Origin: Legionellales bacterium RIFCSPHIGHO2_12_FULL_37_14
Lineage (GTDB): Bacteria; Pseudomonadota; Gammaproteobacteria; Legionellales; Legionellaceae
Assembly: GCA_001804735.1 (NCBI GenBank)
Contig: MHBC01000024.1
Span: 29,188-90,316 of the forward strand
Direction of reading: 5' to 3'
Length of the DNA: 61,129 bases
The translations under genes were made by a program, and so were the position numbers. A model generated the notes under the pieces. It ran no database searches, was not told the origin of the DNA, and saw nothing but the letters and a program-made list of their open reading frames with translations. Positions 8,993 to 18,388 of this stretch are shown here, piece after piece; position 1 is the stretch's first letter; each line of letters begins with the position of its first letter.

Positions 8993-10801
8993 ATGCAAGG
9001 GCCTATAGTAATAAGGATTACCGCAGACTCTGGTGATGGGGTGCAGTTATTAGGCGAGCAATTAACCATAACAGCAGCAGTTGCGGGGAGAGAAGTTAGA
9101 ACTTTACCTGATTTTCCTGCAGAAATTCGCGCGCCTGCAGGCACTTTAGCTGGGGTTTCAGGGTTTCAGCTTGCTATGTCTGATACTCCTATTTATACCG
9201 CAGGCGAAGCTTTAGACGTATTGGTAGCCCTTAATCCTGCTGCGCTAAAGCACTCTATCGATAATCTATCTTTAGGTGGGTTATTAATTATTAATGAAGA
9301 AGCGTTTACAGAAAAAGATTGGCGCAAAGCTGATTTGGAGCCTGACTTTTTACACACCAAGGCATCTTTATATCAAATTATTAGTTTGCAATTAATTACC
9401 AATGTAAGAAAAGCTGTAGAAGGCCTTAATTTGTCAATTTCTGAGGCAAAAAGGTGCAAGAACTTTTATGTTTTGGGGATGATTTTATGGCTTTTCGATC
9501 TTCCCAAAGATCAAACCCTGCAGTTTATGCAAAATAAATTTAACCAGCAAATAGAATTATATAATGCCAATAAAGCAGCCTTGTTAGCAGGATATAATTA
9601 TTGCATAACTATCGAACTCCAAAGGCAAAGCTTTGATTTTGCCAAAATTACCCGGCAAAAGGGCGAGTATCGCCAAATCAATGGGGTTGAGGCATTAACT
9701 CTTGCCCTAGCAACTCTCACAGTAAAAACTAAAAAAACCATGTTGGTAGCAGGTTATCCTATAACTCCGGCGTCACCGGTATTACATGCTTGTGCACATT
9801 TATCTCAATATGGCATTGCGCTTTTACAAGCAGAAGATGAAATTGCCGCTTGTTGCGCTTGTCTTGGAGCGGCTTTTGGTGGAAAGTTAGCCCTTACCTG
9901 TACTTCAGGTCCAGGTTTTGATTTAAAAGTGGAAAGTTTGGGGCTTGCGGTGAGCGCAGAATTACCCTTAGTGGTTGTTGATATAGAGCGTGCTGGGGTA
10001 TCAACTGGCTTGCCGACAAAAACCAGCCAAAGTGACTTAAATGCTGCCTTATATAGTAGGCATGGGGAAGCGCCAATTCCTGTTATAGCAGCAAAATCTC
10101 CTGGGGATTGTTTTTATGTTACCCTTGAAGCCTTTGCTATTGCTATTAAATATATGACCCCAGTAATTCTATTGCTAGACGCCTATTTAGCGAATGCGGC
10201 AGAGCCATGGTTAATTCCTGATCCTGATAAAGTAAATGTACCTAAAATTGAACAAAATCGCTTTCCTTTGCCCTTTATGCGCGATAAAGATAATTCGCGT
10301 AGTTGGAATATTCCTGGTACTGCTGGGTTTATTCATCAGTTAGGAGGGCTAGAAAAGCAATCTGACCGGGGTTTTGTTAGTTATGCTGCGGATAATCATG
10401 AGCAAATGGTTAAACTAAGAGCGCAAAAAATTGCAAATATTGCTAATGAGTATGCAGAATTAGTCCTAGAAGGGGATGCAAATGCTAAGGCATTAATTAT
10501 TGGTTGGGGCAGTACCTATGGAAGTATTCGCGCGGCCTTAGTAGAGTGTAGCGAGGCGGGGGCTAAGCTCGCTCACCTCCATCTTAAAAACCTTAACCCC
10601 TTACCGCAATCTCTTGGTGAAATATTGCAGCGCTTTACCTTAGTTATGGTTGCAGAATTAAATACCGGCCATTTATGGCAATTAATTCGCGCAAAATATT
10701 TAGTAGATGCAAAGCTAATATCTCAATGTAATGGGCAGCCATTTAACGTTAAGCTTTTAACGCAAGGCATTTTAGAAGAGGTGCGCCATGACCTCATATA
10801 A
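8993..10801 (+). CDS. korA: 2-oxoacid:acceptor oxidoreductase, fused gamma-alpha subunit (KorA-like)
   Basis: A 602-residue subunit with an N-terminal gamma domain (about 1-185, beginning IRITADSGDGVQLLGEQL) fused to an alpha pyrimidine-binding domain containing GYPITPASPVL near residue 255. With the beta subunit it would oxidise a 2-oxoacid, probably 2-oxoglutarate, to the CoA thioester and reduce a ferredoxin-like acceptor. The ATG directly abuts the previous stop, and the 3' end overlaps korB by 14 bases. Substrate assignment to 2-oxoglutarate is by family resemblance only; other 2-oxoacids are possible. Confidence 0.9.
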   Translation: MQGPIVIRITADSGDGVQLLGEQLTITAAVAGREVRTLPDFPAEIRAPAGTLAGVSGFQLAMSDTPIYTAGEALDVLVALNPAALKHSIDNLSLGGLLIINEEAFTEKDWRKADLEPDFLHTKASLYQIISLQLITNVRKAVEGLNLSISEAKRCKNFYVLGMILWLFDLPKDQTLQFMQNKFNQQIELYNANKAALLAGYNYCITIELQRQSFDFAKITRQKGEYRQINGVEALTLALATLTVKTKKTMLVAGYPITPASPVLHACAHLSQYGIALLQAEDEIAACCACLGAAFGGKLALTCTSGPGFDLKVESLGLAVSAELPLVVVDIERAGVSTGLPTKTSQSDLNAALYSRHGEAPIPVIAAKSPGDCFYVTLEAFAIAIKYMTPVILLLDAYLANAAEPWLIPDPDKVNVPKIEQNRFPLPFMRDKDNSRSWNIPGTAGFIHQLGGLEKQSDRGFVSYAADNHEQMVKLRAQKIANIANEYAELVLEGDANAKALIIGWGSTYGSIRAALVECSEAGAKLAHLHLKNLNPLPQSLGEILQRFTLVMVAELNTGHLWQLIRAKYLVDAKLISQCNGQPFNVKLLTQGILEEVRHDLI

Positions 10802-11753
10802 AAAAGAAGATTTTACAAATAGTAATGAAGTTAAATGGTGTCCTGGATGTGGTGATTATGCCATTTTAAAGGCTATTCAAAGTGTTCTGCCCAAGCTAGG
10901 GCTTGCGCCAGAAAAACATGTTTTTATTTCCGGGATAGGGTGCGCGGGAAGATTGCCATACTACATGAACACTTATGGATTTCACACTATTCATGGACGC
11001 GCCCTGGCGGTTGCAACTGGGCTTAGTGCGCTGCGTGATGATCTTACAATTTGGGTGATAACAGGGGATGGTGATGCTTTAAGTATTGGGGGCAATCATT
11101 TTATTCATGCCCTAAGGCGCAATGTTAATATCAATGTATTATTATTTAATAATCAAGTTTATGGTTTAACTAAAGGCCAGTTTTCTCCAACCTCAGAAAA
11201 AGGCCAAATCACTAAAACTTCCCCGCAAGGGGTTACGCAAGAACCATTAAACCCAATAGAGCTTGCTTTAGCAGCAGGGGCTAGTTTTGTTGCCCGTGCC
11301 ATAGACAAAGATCCTGATACGCTAGCAGATCTTTTAGTAAGTGCAGATGCGCACCAAGGCTTATCTTTTGTGGAAATTTATCAAGACTGTCATATTTTCA
11401 ACAAGGGGGCGTTTGATGCATTTAGTGCTAAAAATAATCGCCAGGAAAATACTATTATGCTCAAAAATAATGAACCTTTGCTATTTGGATTAGACTCTAG
11501 AAAGGGCTTAGTCATGCAAGATGAAGCTTTTAAAGTAGTTGCGGCAAAAAACGCTGCATTGACTACACATCAAACCTCTAATTTGAATAGGGCAATGCTG
11601 CTGGCGCGTCTAAGATTTCCGCAATTTCCAATACCTCTTGGAATATATTATCAAGTTAATCGAACTAGCTTTGCCTTAGAGCATGAGTTAAAAAAATCTG
11701 CAAGTGATTTAACTGCCTTATATAGAGCTAAGGCTAGTTGGCACGTGGAATAA
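10788..11753 (+). CDS. korB: 2-oxoacid:acceptor oxidoreductase, beta subunit (KorB-like)
   Basis: The 321-residue thiamine-diphosphate subunit. It begins with KWCPGCGDYAIL (residues 17-26), carries GDGDALSIGGNH (93-104) for Mg-ThDP binding and NNQVYGLTKGQFSP (121-134). Additional cysteines (for example C52) could serve the 4Fe-4S cluster found in the beta subunits of this family. It pairs with the overlapping korA. No ferredoxin or delta subunit gene is adjacent, so the electron acceptor is encoded elsewhere. Confidence 0.92.
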   Translation: MTSYKKEDFTNSNEVKWCPGCGDYAILKAIQSVLPKLGLAPEKHVFISGIGCAGRLPYYMNTYGFHTIHGRALAVATGLSALRDDLTIWVITGDGDALSIGGNHFIHALRRNVNINVLLFNNQVYGLTKGQFSPTSEKGQITKTSPQGVTQEPLNPIELALAAGASFVARAIDKDPDTLADLLVSADAHQGLSFVEIYQDCHIFNKGAFDAFSAKNNRQENTIMLKNNEPLLFGLDSRKGLVMQDEAFKVVAAKNAALTTHQTSNLNRAMLLARLRFPQFPIPLGIYYQVNRTSFALEHELKKSASDLTALYRAKASWHVE

Positions 11754-11775
11754 AAGTTTATAAGGATTATAAAAG

Positions 11776-13158
11776 ATGAAAATAGGCAAGGGAAAAATAT
11801 TTGTCTTGGATACAAATATTTTAATGCATGATCCAAGTGCATTTTTTAACTTTCAAGAAAATGATATTTATTTACCTATGGTAGTTTTGGAGGAGTTAGA
11901 TAATCATAAAACTGGTTTGTCTGAAGTTGCAAGAAACGTTAGGCAAGCTAATCGTATTTTAATGGAAATGATGGCACAAGCAACCCACGAGCAAATTGTT
12001 TCAGGCTTACCTTTACATAATTTAGCCGAAAATAGTGGCAGATTGTTTTTTCAAACTGAAGAATTTGATAGCGTGCAATTTTTAAATCTTCCGGGGCAAA
12101 AAGCCGATAATACCTTACTAGCAACAGCATTTGCCCTCAAACAAAAAATTACTAATCGGCAAGTTGTGATTGTATCTAAGGATATTAATTTAAGAATTAA
12201 AGCCGGTATTTTAGGCATTCAAGCAGAGGACTATCATAACGATCAAGTAGTCGAAGATCTTAGTTTATTACATAGTGGTCTACATGTTTTAGAAGATGAT
12301 TTTTGGGATAAGCACACTAAAAACATAGAAGTTTGGCAAGAATCTGGCAATACATTTTATCGCGTTCTTGGGCCTGAAACGAAAAAATGGAATCCAAATG
12401 ACTGCGTAAGCACTAAGTCTAATGATTTTCAAGGTATGGTTAAAAAACTGGAAAAAGGATCGGCAGTTTTAAAATTAACGCGGGATTATACCCACGTAAA
12501 ACACGCTGTTTGGGGGATTCATGCGAAAAATCGTGAGCAAAACTTTGCCTTAAATATGTTGCTTGATCCAGATATAGATTTTGTCACCCTGCAAGGCCCT
12601 GCTGGAACCGGTAAAACCCTGCTGGCAGTGGCAGCAGGCCTTACGCAAGTATTAGATAGTGCTTTATATAATGAAATTATTATGACCAGGGTAACAATTC
12701 CTGTGGGCGAGGATATTGGCTTTTTACCTGGTACCGAAGAAGAAAAGATGACCCCGTGGATGGGCGCTTTAATGGATAACTTAGAAGTTTTACATAGCTC
12801 ACAAGAAGGCGGGAGCTTTGGCCGCGCTGCCACTCATGATCTTTTGCAAAATAAAATAAAAATTAGATCCTTAAACTTTATGCGCGGCAGAACTTTTTTA
12901 AATCGTTATATAATTATCGACGAATCGCAAAATTTAACTTCAAAGCAAATTAAAACCTTAGTAACAAGAGCAGGCCCAGGTAGCAAAATTATTTGTCTAG
13001 GCGACATTAAGCAAATAGACACCCCATATATCAGCGAAACAACCTCAGGCCTTACTTTTGCCGTAGATAGATTCAAGTCTTGGGAGCATAGTGCGCATAT
13101 GAGCTTAACAAGAGGAGAGCGCTCAAGATTAGCATTTTTCGCAGCTGAGCACTTGTAA
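11776..13158 (+). CDS. PhoH-family ATPase with N-terminal PIN domain
   Basis: This 460-residue protein joins a PIN ribonuclease-like domain (FVLDTNILMHDPSAF at residues 9-23, VVLEELDNHK further on) to a PhoH ATPase. The Walker A GPAGTGKT falls near residue 275 and the Walker B IIIDESQNL near 380. PIN-PhoH proteins of this type act as RNA-unwinding ribonucleases in characterised examples; the cellular role here is inferred. It is 22 bases downstream of korB and probably in the same transcript. A promoter for the next gene starts at its stop codon. Confidence 0.9.
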   Translation: MKIGKGKIFVLDTNILMHDPSAFFNFQENDIYLPMVVLEELDNHKTGLSEVARNVRQANRILMEMMAQATHEQIVSGLPLHNLAENSGRLFFQTEEFDSVQFLNLPGQKADNTLLATAFALKQKITNRQVVIVSKDINLRIKAGILGIQAEDYHNDQVVEDLSLLHSGLHVLEDDFWDKHTKNIEVWQESGNTFYRVLGPETKKWNPNDCVSTKSNDFQGMVKKLEKGSAVLKLTRDYTHVKHAVWGIHAKNREQNFALNMLLDPDIDFVTLQGPAGTGKTLLAVAAGLTQVLDSALYNEIIMTRVTIPVGEDIGFLPGTEEEKMTPWMGALMDNLEVLHSSQEGGSFGRAATHDLLQNKIKIRSLNFMRGRTFLNRYIIIDESQNLTSKQIKTLVTRAGPGSKIICLGDIKQIDTPYISETTSGLTFAVDRFKSWEHSAHMSLTRGERSRLAFFAAEHL

Positions 13159-13187
13159 TTGTCAACAGACTCTAGTGTTGGTACAAT
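13159..13187 (+). promoter_or_regulatory. Predicted sigma-70 promoter for the MFS-MFS-deoB genes
   Basis: TTGTCA (13159-13164) and TACAAT (13182-13187) are separated by exactly 17 bases. The pair lies in the 60-base gap after phoH, about 35 bases before the first MFS start, and suggests the transporter-deoB genes form their own unit. Confidence 0.6.
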
Positions 13188-13221
13188 CCTTACCCACTTT
13201 GTGATATAGGAATTACCCGTG

Positions 13222-14478
13222 ATGAACGAGCGACATGATGTCGATAGCCTGTTTTCTTGGGTTATTTGTTTGTCAGCTGGCCTCTTTTTTTTCTATGAAT
13301 TCTTGCAGTTAAACCTTTTTGATGTATTAAATCCAATTTTACGTCATGAATTAAATTTAAATGCTTCTAAGGTCAGCATGCTTTCTAGTGCATTTATTTG
13401 GGCAAATACTTTATTTTTAATTCCTGCAGGCATATTACTTGATCGTTTTTCAGTTAAAAAAATTATTTTATTAACTCTTTTGCTGTGCATTTTAGGTATT
13501 TTATTAATTTTTATTAGCCATAGTTTATTTTTAATGTATTTAGGCAGGTTTTTAACCGGCATTGGCAATGCTTTTTGTTTTGTTGCGTGTGTTATTTTAA
13601 TTTCGCGCTGGTTTAGTCAAGAAAAAAAAGGGTTGGTGGTTGGGATAACGGTAACTTTGGCTTTTATTGGTGGGCTACTTGCACATACTCCATTTGCTTA
13701 TTTGCTTAAAATTATTAGTTGGCGCGTTGCTTTACTATGTGATCTAATTGTTGGGGTAGTTATTTTTTTATGGCTTCTATATTGGATTGAAGATGCACCT
13801 AAGGGCTTTTGTAAAGCTAAAGAAGATAGCGCAAAACCCTTTATTAAGAAATTTTTTGCGGTGGTTAAAAGACCGCAAATTTACCTTGCGGGCTGTTATA
13901 CTGCTTTGTTAAACCTGCCAATTTTAGTATTCTGCGCCTTGTGGGGAATAAGCTACCTTAAGATTGAGTATGCGCTAAGTACAATTGCGGCTAGTAACAT
14001 AGTTAGCGGCTTATTTTTCGGTAGCTTAATTGGCTGTCCTTTGCTAGGTTATTTATCAGATAAACAAGGTAAGCGTAAGCCTATTATGTGGTTAGGTATT
14101 ATAGGAACTGCGCTTACCTTATTGCTTATTATTTTTATTAATTTGCATATACCGGCTTTACTTTTTCTATTATTTGTAAGTTTAGGGTTTTTTTCTGCAG
14201 CGCAAGTTTTAAGCTATCCTTTGTTAGCGGAAATTAATCCTCCCTCACAAGTTGGGGAGGCAACAGCTATCGCCAGTTGTATAATCATGGGAAGTGGAGC
14301 TTGGGCGCAGATTTTATTTGCCTTTTTAGTTGAATTAAAGCGGGGCAACGAGGTTTCTGCATACCTTAAAACCGATTTTCAGTATGCAGTGTGGATATTC
14401 CCAAGCGCAATTCTGCTAGCAGCTATTGTTTTAAGCAAAATTAAAGAAACCAACTGCAAACAATATGGAGAAAGCTAA
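13222..14478 (+). CDS. MFS transporter, first of a tandem pair
   Basis: A protein of about 418 residues with a 12-helix major facilitator pattern. The loop 2-3 signature is present (GILLDRFSVKK), as is GRFLTGIGNAF in helix 4-5 and a second-half loop SDKQGKRK. GTG (13219) and ATG (13222) starts are adjacent; AGGA at 13208-13211 could serve either. The gene overlaps a second, clearly related MFS gene that precedes deoB. Related carriers in Legionella import amino acids or nucleosides (Pht family). A nucleoside substrate is plausible here because of deoB, but is inference. Confidence 0.88.
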   Translation: MNERHDVDSLFSWVICLSAGLFFFYEFLQLNLFDVLNPILRHELNLNASKVSMLSSAFIWANTLFLIPAGILLDRFSVKKIILLTLLLCILGILLIFISHSLFLMYLGRFLTGIGNAFCFVACVILISRWFSQEKKGLVVGITVTLAFIGGLLAHTPFAYLLKIISWRVALLCDLIVGVVIFLWLLYWIEDAPKGFCKAKEDSAKPFIKKFFAVVKRPQIYLAGCYTALLNLPILVFCALWGISYLKIEYALSTIAASNIVSGLFFGSLIGCPLLGYLSDKQGKRKPIMWLGIIGTALTLLLIIFINLHIPALLFLLFVSLGFFSAAQVLSYPLLAEINPPSQVGEATAIASCIIMGSGAWAQILFAFLVELKRGNEVSAYLKTDFQYAVWIFPSAILLAAIVLSKIKETNCKQYGES

Positions 14479-14479
14479 C

Positions 14480-15739
14480 ATGGAGACAGTAGCAACTATG
14501 CAAAATGAACGCTCTTTTAATTGGATGCCCTGGATAGTTTGTTTTAGTGCTTCATTGTTTTTTTTCTATGAGTTTATTCAAGGGAATATGTTTGCTTCAA
14601 TTGCCGATAATATTATGCAAGATTTTAATATTGAGGTAGATAAGCTGGCTTATTTGTCAAGTATATATTATCTCTCCAATGTTATGTTTTTATTTGTCGC
14701 AGGTCACCTGCTTGATAGATATTCAGCCAAAAAAATCATGTTATTGGCGATGTTTTTATGTGTCGTAAGTACGTTTGTTTTAGCAGAAGCCCATTCTTTT
14801 TTTATTGCTCTTCTGTGTAGGTTTATGACAGGAGTTGGCAGTGCTTTTTGTTTATTAGGGCCTGTTAGAATTGCTTCAAGGTGGTTTTTACCGCGCCAGA
14901 TGGCCATGGTGACAGGAATTATAGTAACTATTGCCATGCTAGGAGGGTTAGCTGCGCAGTATCCTATGACCTTATTGGTAAGCAAAATAGGGTGGCGTAA
15001 TGCAGTTTTAGTAGTTGGCTTTATTGGAGTTACTATGTGGTTTGTTATGGGGTTTGGGATAGTTGATAAACCTAACACCCATAAAATTGGCGCGGAAAAT
15101 AGGTTACGCTTTAAAGAAGCCTTTAAAAGGGCCTATACAAACTCTGCGGCTATCCGCGTTGCTTTGTTCGCTACCTTAATGAATATGGGAATTGCGGTTT
15201 TTGGCGCTATGATGGGCTCTTTATATTTAATGGCGCGCTTAGATATTTCTAAAGAACTTGCTGCCTCTATAAATGGCATGATATTCCTAGGCACTATTTT
15301 TGGTGGCCCTTTAATGGGCAGATGGTCGGATAAATTAGGTGAAAGGTTAGTTCCCATGCGTTTTGGAGCTTTGGGCGCTTTAATTACTATATTAATTATT
15401 TTATATTTGCCTTTGGCGCCATTGGTTATGTATATTTTATTCTTTGCCTTAGGGTTTTTTACTTCAGCGCAAATAATTAGTTACGCCTATGTTGCAGAAA
15501 CTCAGCCCGCTAGCATGACAGCAACAGCAGTAAGTTTAGTTTCTCTTGGTACGCAAATTGGCTATATAATATTTCAAAATCTTTTTAGTCAAATTCTGCT
15601 TTTACATAGTCAAAGACCAGGAGTTTATCAATTAGGGGATTATCAAACAGCGGCAATTATGTTACCCATTGGGCTAATTTTTGCATTTATTTTATTAATA
15701 AAACTCAAAGAAACTTATTGTCATAACGTAGAGGTTTAA
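14480..15739 (+). CDS. MFS transporter, second of a tandem pair
   Basis: A 12-helix MFS protein of about 419 residues, visibly paralogous to its upstream neighbour. Both share the opening around SxxLFFFYEF, the loop GHLLDRYSAKK and the central CRFMTGVGSAF. The frame allows an ATG at 14465, but GGAG at 14467-14470 lies 9 bases before the ATG at 14480, which I prefer. The stop abuts the deoB ATG at 15740, so carrier and phosphopentomutase should be expressed together. The substrate is unproven; a sugar phosphate, nucleoside or amino acid is possible. Confidence 0.88.
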   Translation: METVATMQNERSFNWMPWIVCFSASLFFFYEFIQGNMFASIADNIMQDFNIEVDKLAYLSSIYYLSNVMFLFVAGHLLDRYSAKKIMLLAMFLCVVSTFVLAEAHSFFIALLCRFMTGVGSAFCLLGPVRIASRWFLPRQMAMVTGIIVTIAMLGGLAAQYPMTLLVSKIGWRNAVLVVGFIGVTMWFVMGFGIVDKPNTHKIGAENRLRFKEAFKRAYTNSAAIRVALFATLMNMGIAVFGAMMGSLYLMARLDISKELAASINGMIFLGTIFGGPLMGRWSDKLGERLVPMRFGALGALITILIILYLPLAPLVMYILFFALGFFTSAQIISYAYVAETQPASMTATAVSLVSLGTQIGYIIFQNLFSQILLLHSQRPGVYQLGDYQTAAIMLPIGLIFAFILLIKLKETYCHNVEV

Positions 15740-16960
15740 ATGCATAAGCGTGCTATTGTCTTATTGCTAGACTCTTTAGGAGTCGGTGCTAGTTTAGATG
15801 CGCATTTATATAAAGATGAGGGAAGTAATACTTTAGGTCATATAATTGAAGCTTGCTTGCAAAATAAAGCTGATATTAAAGGGGTGCGCCAAGGCAAATT
15901 AAAAATTCCTAACTTAGCAGAGCTTGGTATGTACTGGCTTTTATTGTCAAGCACAGGAATTCGTTATCAAGATGAAGAAAACTACATTGAACCAAAAGGC
16001 CAGTGGGGTTATGCGGTTGAGCAAAGTTTAGGTAAAGACACTCCAAGCGGGCATTGGGAAATTGCCGGTGTGCCGGTGTTATTTGAGTGGGGATATTTTA
16101 AAGATACGCCAAAATGCTTTCCCAAAAAGCTTATTGACGCATTAATAAAAGAAGCAAACTTGTGCGGGGTATTAGGTGAAAAACATGCTTCCGGCACTGT
16201 TATTATTGCTGAGTTAGGTGAGGAACATCAAAAAACTTTAGCCCCAATTGTATACACTTCTGCAGATAGCGTCTTTCAGATAGCAGCCCATGAAGAAAGC
16301 TTTGGCCTTGAAAAATTATATAAGACCTGTGAAATAGCCAGGCGCTTAGTTGATCCATATAACATAGGCAGAGTCATAGCAAGACCATTTTTAGGTAAGA
16401 AAGGTTCATATTATCGCACTGGGAATAGACGCGATTACGCAGTCCTTCCACCTCAGCCTACTTTATTAGATAAGCTAAAAGATCAAGGAAAAGCAGTAAT
16501 TGCTATTGGCAAAACCGATGATATCTTCGCGCACCAAGGTTCAACAGAAGTAATTAAAGCCAATGGCAATATGGCACTTTTTGATGCAACCATAACTGCC
16601 ATGCAAAATTTTCCCCAAGCAAGCTTAATTTTCAGCAATTTCGTTGACTTTGACTCCTCCTATGGCCATCGCCGCGACGTAGCAGGCTATGCAAATGCCT
16701 TAGAGCAATTTGACAAAAGGCTAGAAGAACTCAAAAAGCTCCTCCAACCAGGCGACTTAGTAATAATAACAGCTGATCATGGCTGCGACCCAACCTTCAA
16801 AGGCACAGATCACACTCGCGAACATATCCCAGTTATCGCCTTTGGCCCAAAGATACCAGCAAAATTCATAGGCAGAAGAGAAACCTTCGCTGACATAGGC
16901 CAAAGTATCGCCGCACATTTACACATAGAGACGTTAGAAAATGGGGTAAGTTTTCTATGA
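15740..16960 (+). CDS. deoB: Phosphopentomutase
   Basis: A 406-residue alkaline-phosphatase-fold enzyme interconverting ribose-1-phosphate (or deoxyribose-1-phosphate) and the 5-phosphate. It shows the N-terminal metal motif LLLDSLGVG (D11), the phosphorylated Thr101 in GKDTPSGHWE, DFDSSYGHRRD near residue 305 and ADHGCDPTFKGTDH near 345. Length is typical. It abuts an MFS gene and would act downstream of the purine nucleoside phosphorylase encoded at 38204, together allowing use of nucleoside ribose. The last 6 bases overlap the convergent ATPase gene. Confidence 0.96.
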   Translation: MHKRAIVLLLDSLGVGASLDAHLYKDEGSNTLGHIIEACLQNKADIKGVRQGKLKIPNLAELGMYWLLLSSTGIRYQDEENYIEPKGQWGYAVEQSLGKDTPSGHWEIAGVPVLFEWGYFKDTPKCFPKKLIDALIKEANLCGVLGEKHASGTVIIAELGEEHQKTLAPIVYTSADSVFQIAAHEESFGLEKLYKTCEIARRLVDPYNIGRVIARPFLGKKGSYYRTGNRRDYAVLPPQPTLLDKLKDQGKAVIAIGKTDDIFAHQGSTEVIKANGNMALFDATITAMQNFPQASLIFSNFVDFDSSYGHRRDVAGYANALEQFDKRLEELKKLLQPGDLVIITADHGCDPTFKGTDHTREHIPVIAFGPKIPAKFIGRRETFADIGQSIAAHLHIETLENGVSFL

Positions 16961-18277
16961 GCTAGCCACCAAACGGGCGATTTCTGAAATCATATACAAA
17001 GGAATAGATAAAATGCGTTGATGTTTTTCCAATTGGCGCTGAGATAGTCGAACTCCCAATGAATATTTCTTTTCATTTAAAAAAAGCTGTAAAGATCGCA
17101 AACTGCCTGTTTTTCCAGCTTTAATTTCAATAGGGATAATGCGATCATTGACATTAATGACATAATCTACTTCTGCACTACTATTAGGTTTTTGCCGGTC
17201 CCAGTAATATAACTCACTTTGTATATATGGTTTTTGATACGCCAATAGCTCCTGGCCAGCAAACTGTTCGGCTTGAATCCCTCGATTCAGTAATAATAAG
17301 TCTTGTTGGAGAAAGATCTCAGGAGATAATTGACTCATGGCATTCATTAAGCCAATGTCAAAAAACAAAACTTTAAAATTCTTGTCACTGGCTTGCACAC
17401 TCAATGGCAGACCGCTTGCATTGGTATGGCATACCTTGTGCAACAAATTGGCTTGCAATAAATACCCCAAAGCTTCTTTAATTTCTCGTGAACGCAAATT
17501 AGGATCAATACGACTATACATAAATTTTTCGCCTACTAATCCCGGTGCTTCTTTCAAAATTTGTTGCATATACCTATGCTTGGTTTTATTCGCATATTTT
17601 CCAAAATCATCTCTATAGGATTGGATAAGTGATAACTGTTTGGATTGAACGCGTTCTAAATTTTGCGAAATAATATATTCTTCTATAATAGCTGGTAATC
17701 CGCCTAACATAAAATAACGGCGCAAATGCTCCAATAATATGTGATGCACGTCTTCGGGAACTCCTTCTTTTACAGTCACTTGGTGCAAAAAATCTCGTAG
17801 ATGAGCTAGGTTTATAGCCGACAAATACTCTAAAAAGGATAATGGCTTTAAAAATAGTGACTCTATTCGCCCAACTGGCATGCGCATATCTTCATTATTT
17901 AACGTAAATTCTAATAAAGAACCTGCTGCAATGACATGCAACTCAGGTAGTTCTTCTTTGAAATAGCGTAAAGCTTTTAACGCTTGTGGACACTCTTGAA
18001 TCTCATCTAAAAATAATAAACTTTTTCCAGGGATTAATTGTTGCCCGCTCTGTAAATATAGACGTTGTACAATATTTATGGGTATCATACTTTCAAAGGC
18101 TAGTTTAAATTTTTCTTCACGCTCAAAATTAATTGATAGAGTATGCTCAAAATACTGTTTAGCAAATGCGTGTATTAAGTAAGTTTTTCCCACCTGACGT
18201 GCGCCACGTATTAATAAGGGCATACGAGTGGTTGAATTCTTCCATGCACGTAATGTTTGTAACAAATCGCGATCCAT
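16955..18277 (-). CDS. AAA ATPase of the AAA_14/DUF4143 family
   Basis: A protein of about 440 residues. A P-loop (IRGARQVGKTYL) and Walker B (LFLDEIQECPQ) are followed by a C-terminal DUF4143 nuclease-like region containing SSAEVDYVINVNDRIIPIEIKAGK, whose D and ExK residues resemble a restriction-endonuclease core. The frame opens at TTG 18298, but ATG 18277 has AGGG about 7 bases upstream. This family is widespread, patchily distributed and of unsettled function, possibly defence-related. Its convergent overlap with deoB and its accessory neighbours suggest a later insertion at this site. Confidence 0.88.
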   Translation of the reverse strand: MDRDLLQTLRAWKNSTTRMPLLIRGARQVGKTYLIHAFAKQYFEHTLSINFEREEKFKLAFESMIPINIVQRLYLQSGQQLIPGKSLLFLDEIQECPQALKALRYFKEELPELHVIAAGSLLEFTLNNEDMRMPVGRIESLFLKPLSFLEYLSAINLAHLRDFLHQVTVKEGVPEDVHHILLEHLRRYFMLGGLPAIIEEYIISQNLERVQSKQLSLIQSYRDDFGKYANKTKHRYMQQILKEAPGLVGEKFMYSRIDPNLRSREIKEALGYLLQANLLHKVCHTNASGLPLSVQASDKNFKVLFFDIGLMNAMSQLSPEIFLQQDLLLLNRGIQAEQFAGQELLAYQKPYIQSELYYWDRQKPNSSAEVDYVINVNDRIIPIEIKAGKTGSLRSLQLFLNEKKYSLGVRLSQRQLEKHQRILSIPLYMISEIARLVASS

Positions 18278-18388
18278 CTTACACCCTATAAATGTCAAAA
18301 TATCAAGGGTATTATGAACGTGTTTTGTATAAATATCAAGGTTATTTGCAACCTACCAATGATAATGTAATGCAAAAAGAGGATGATA

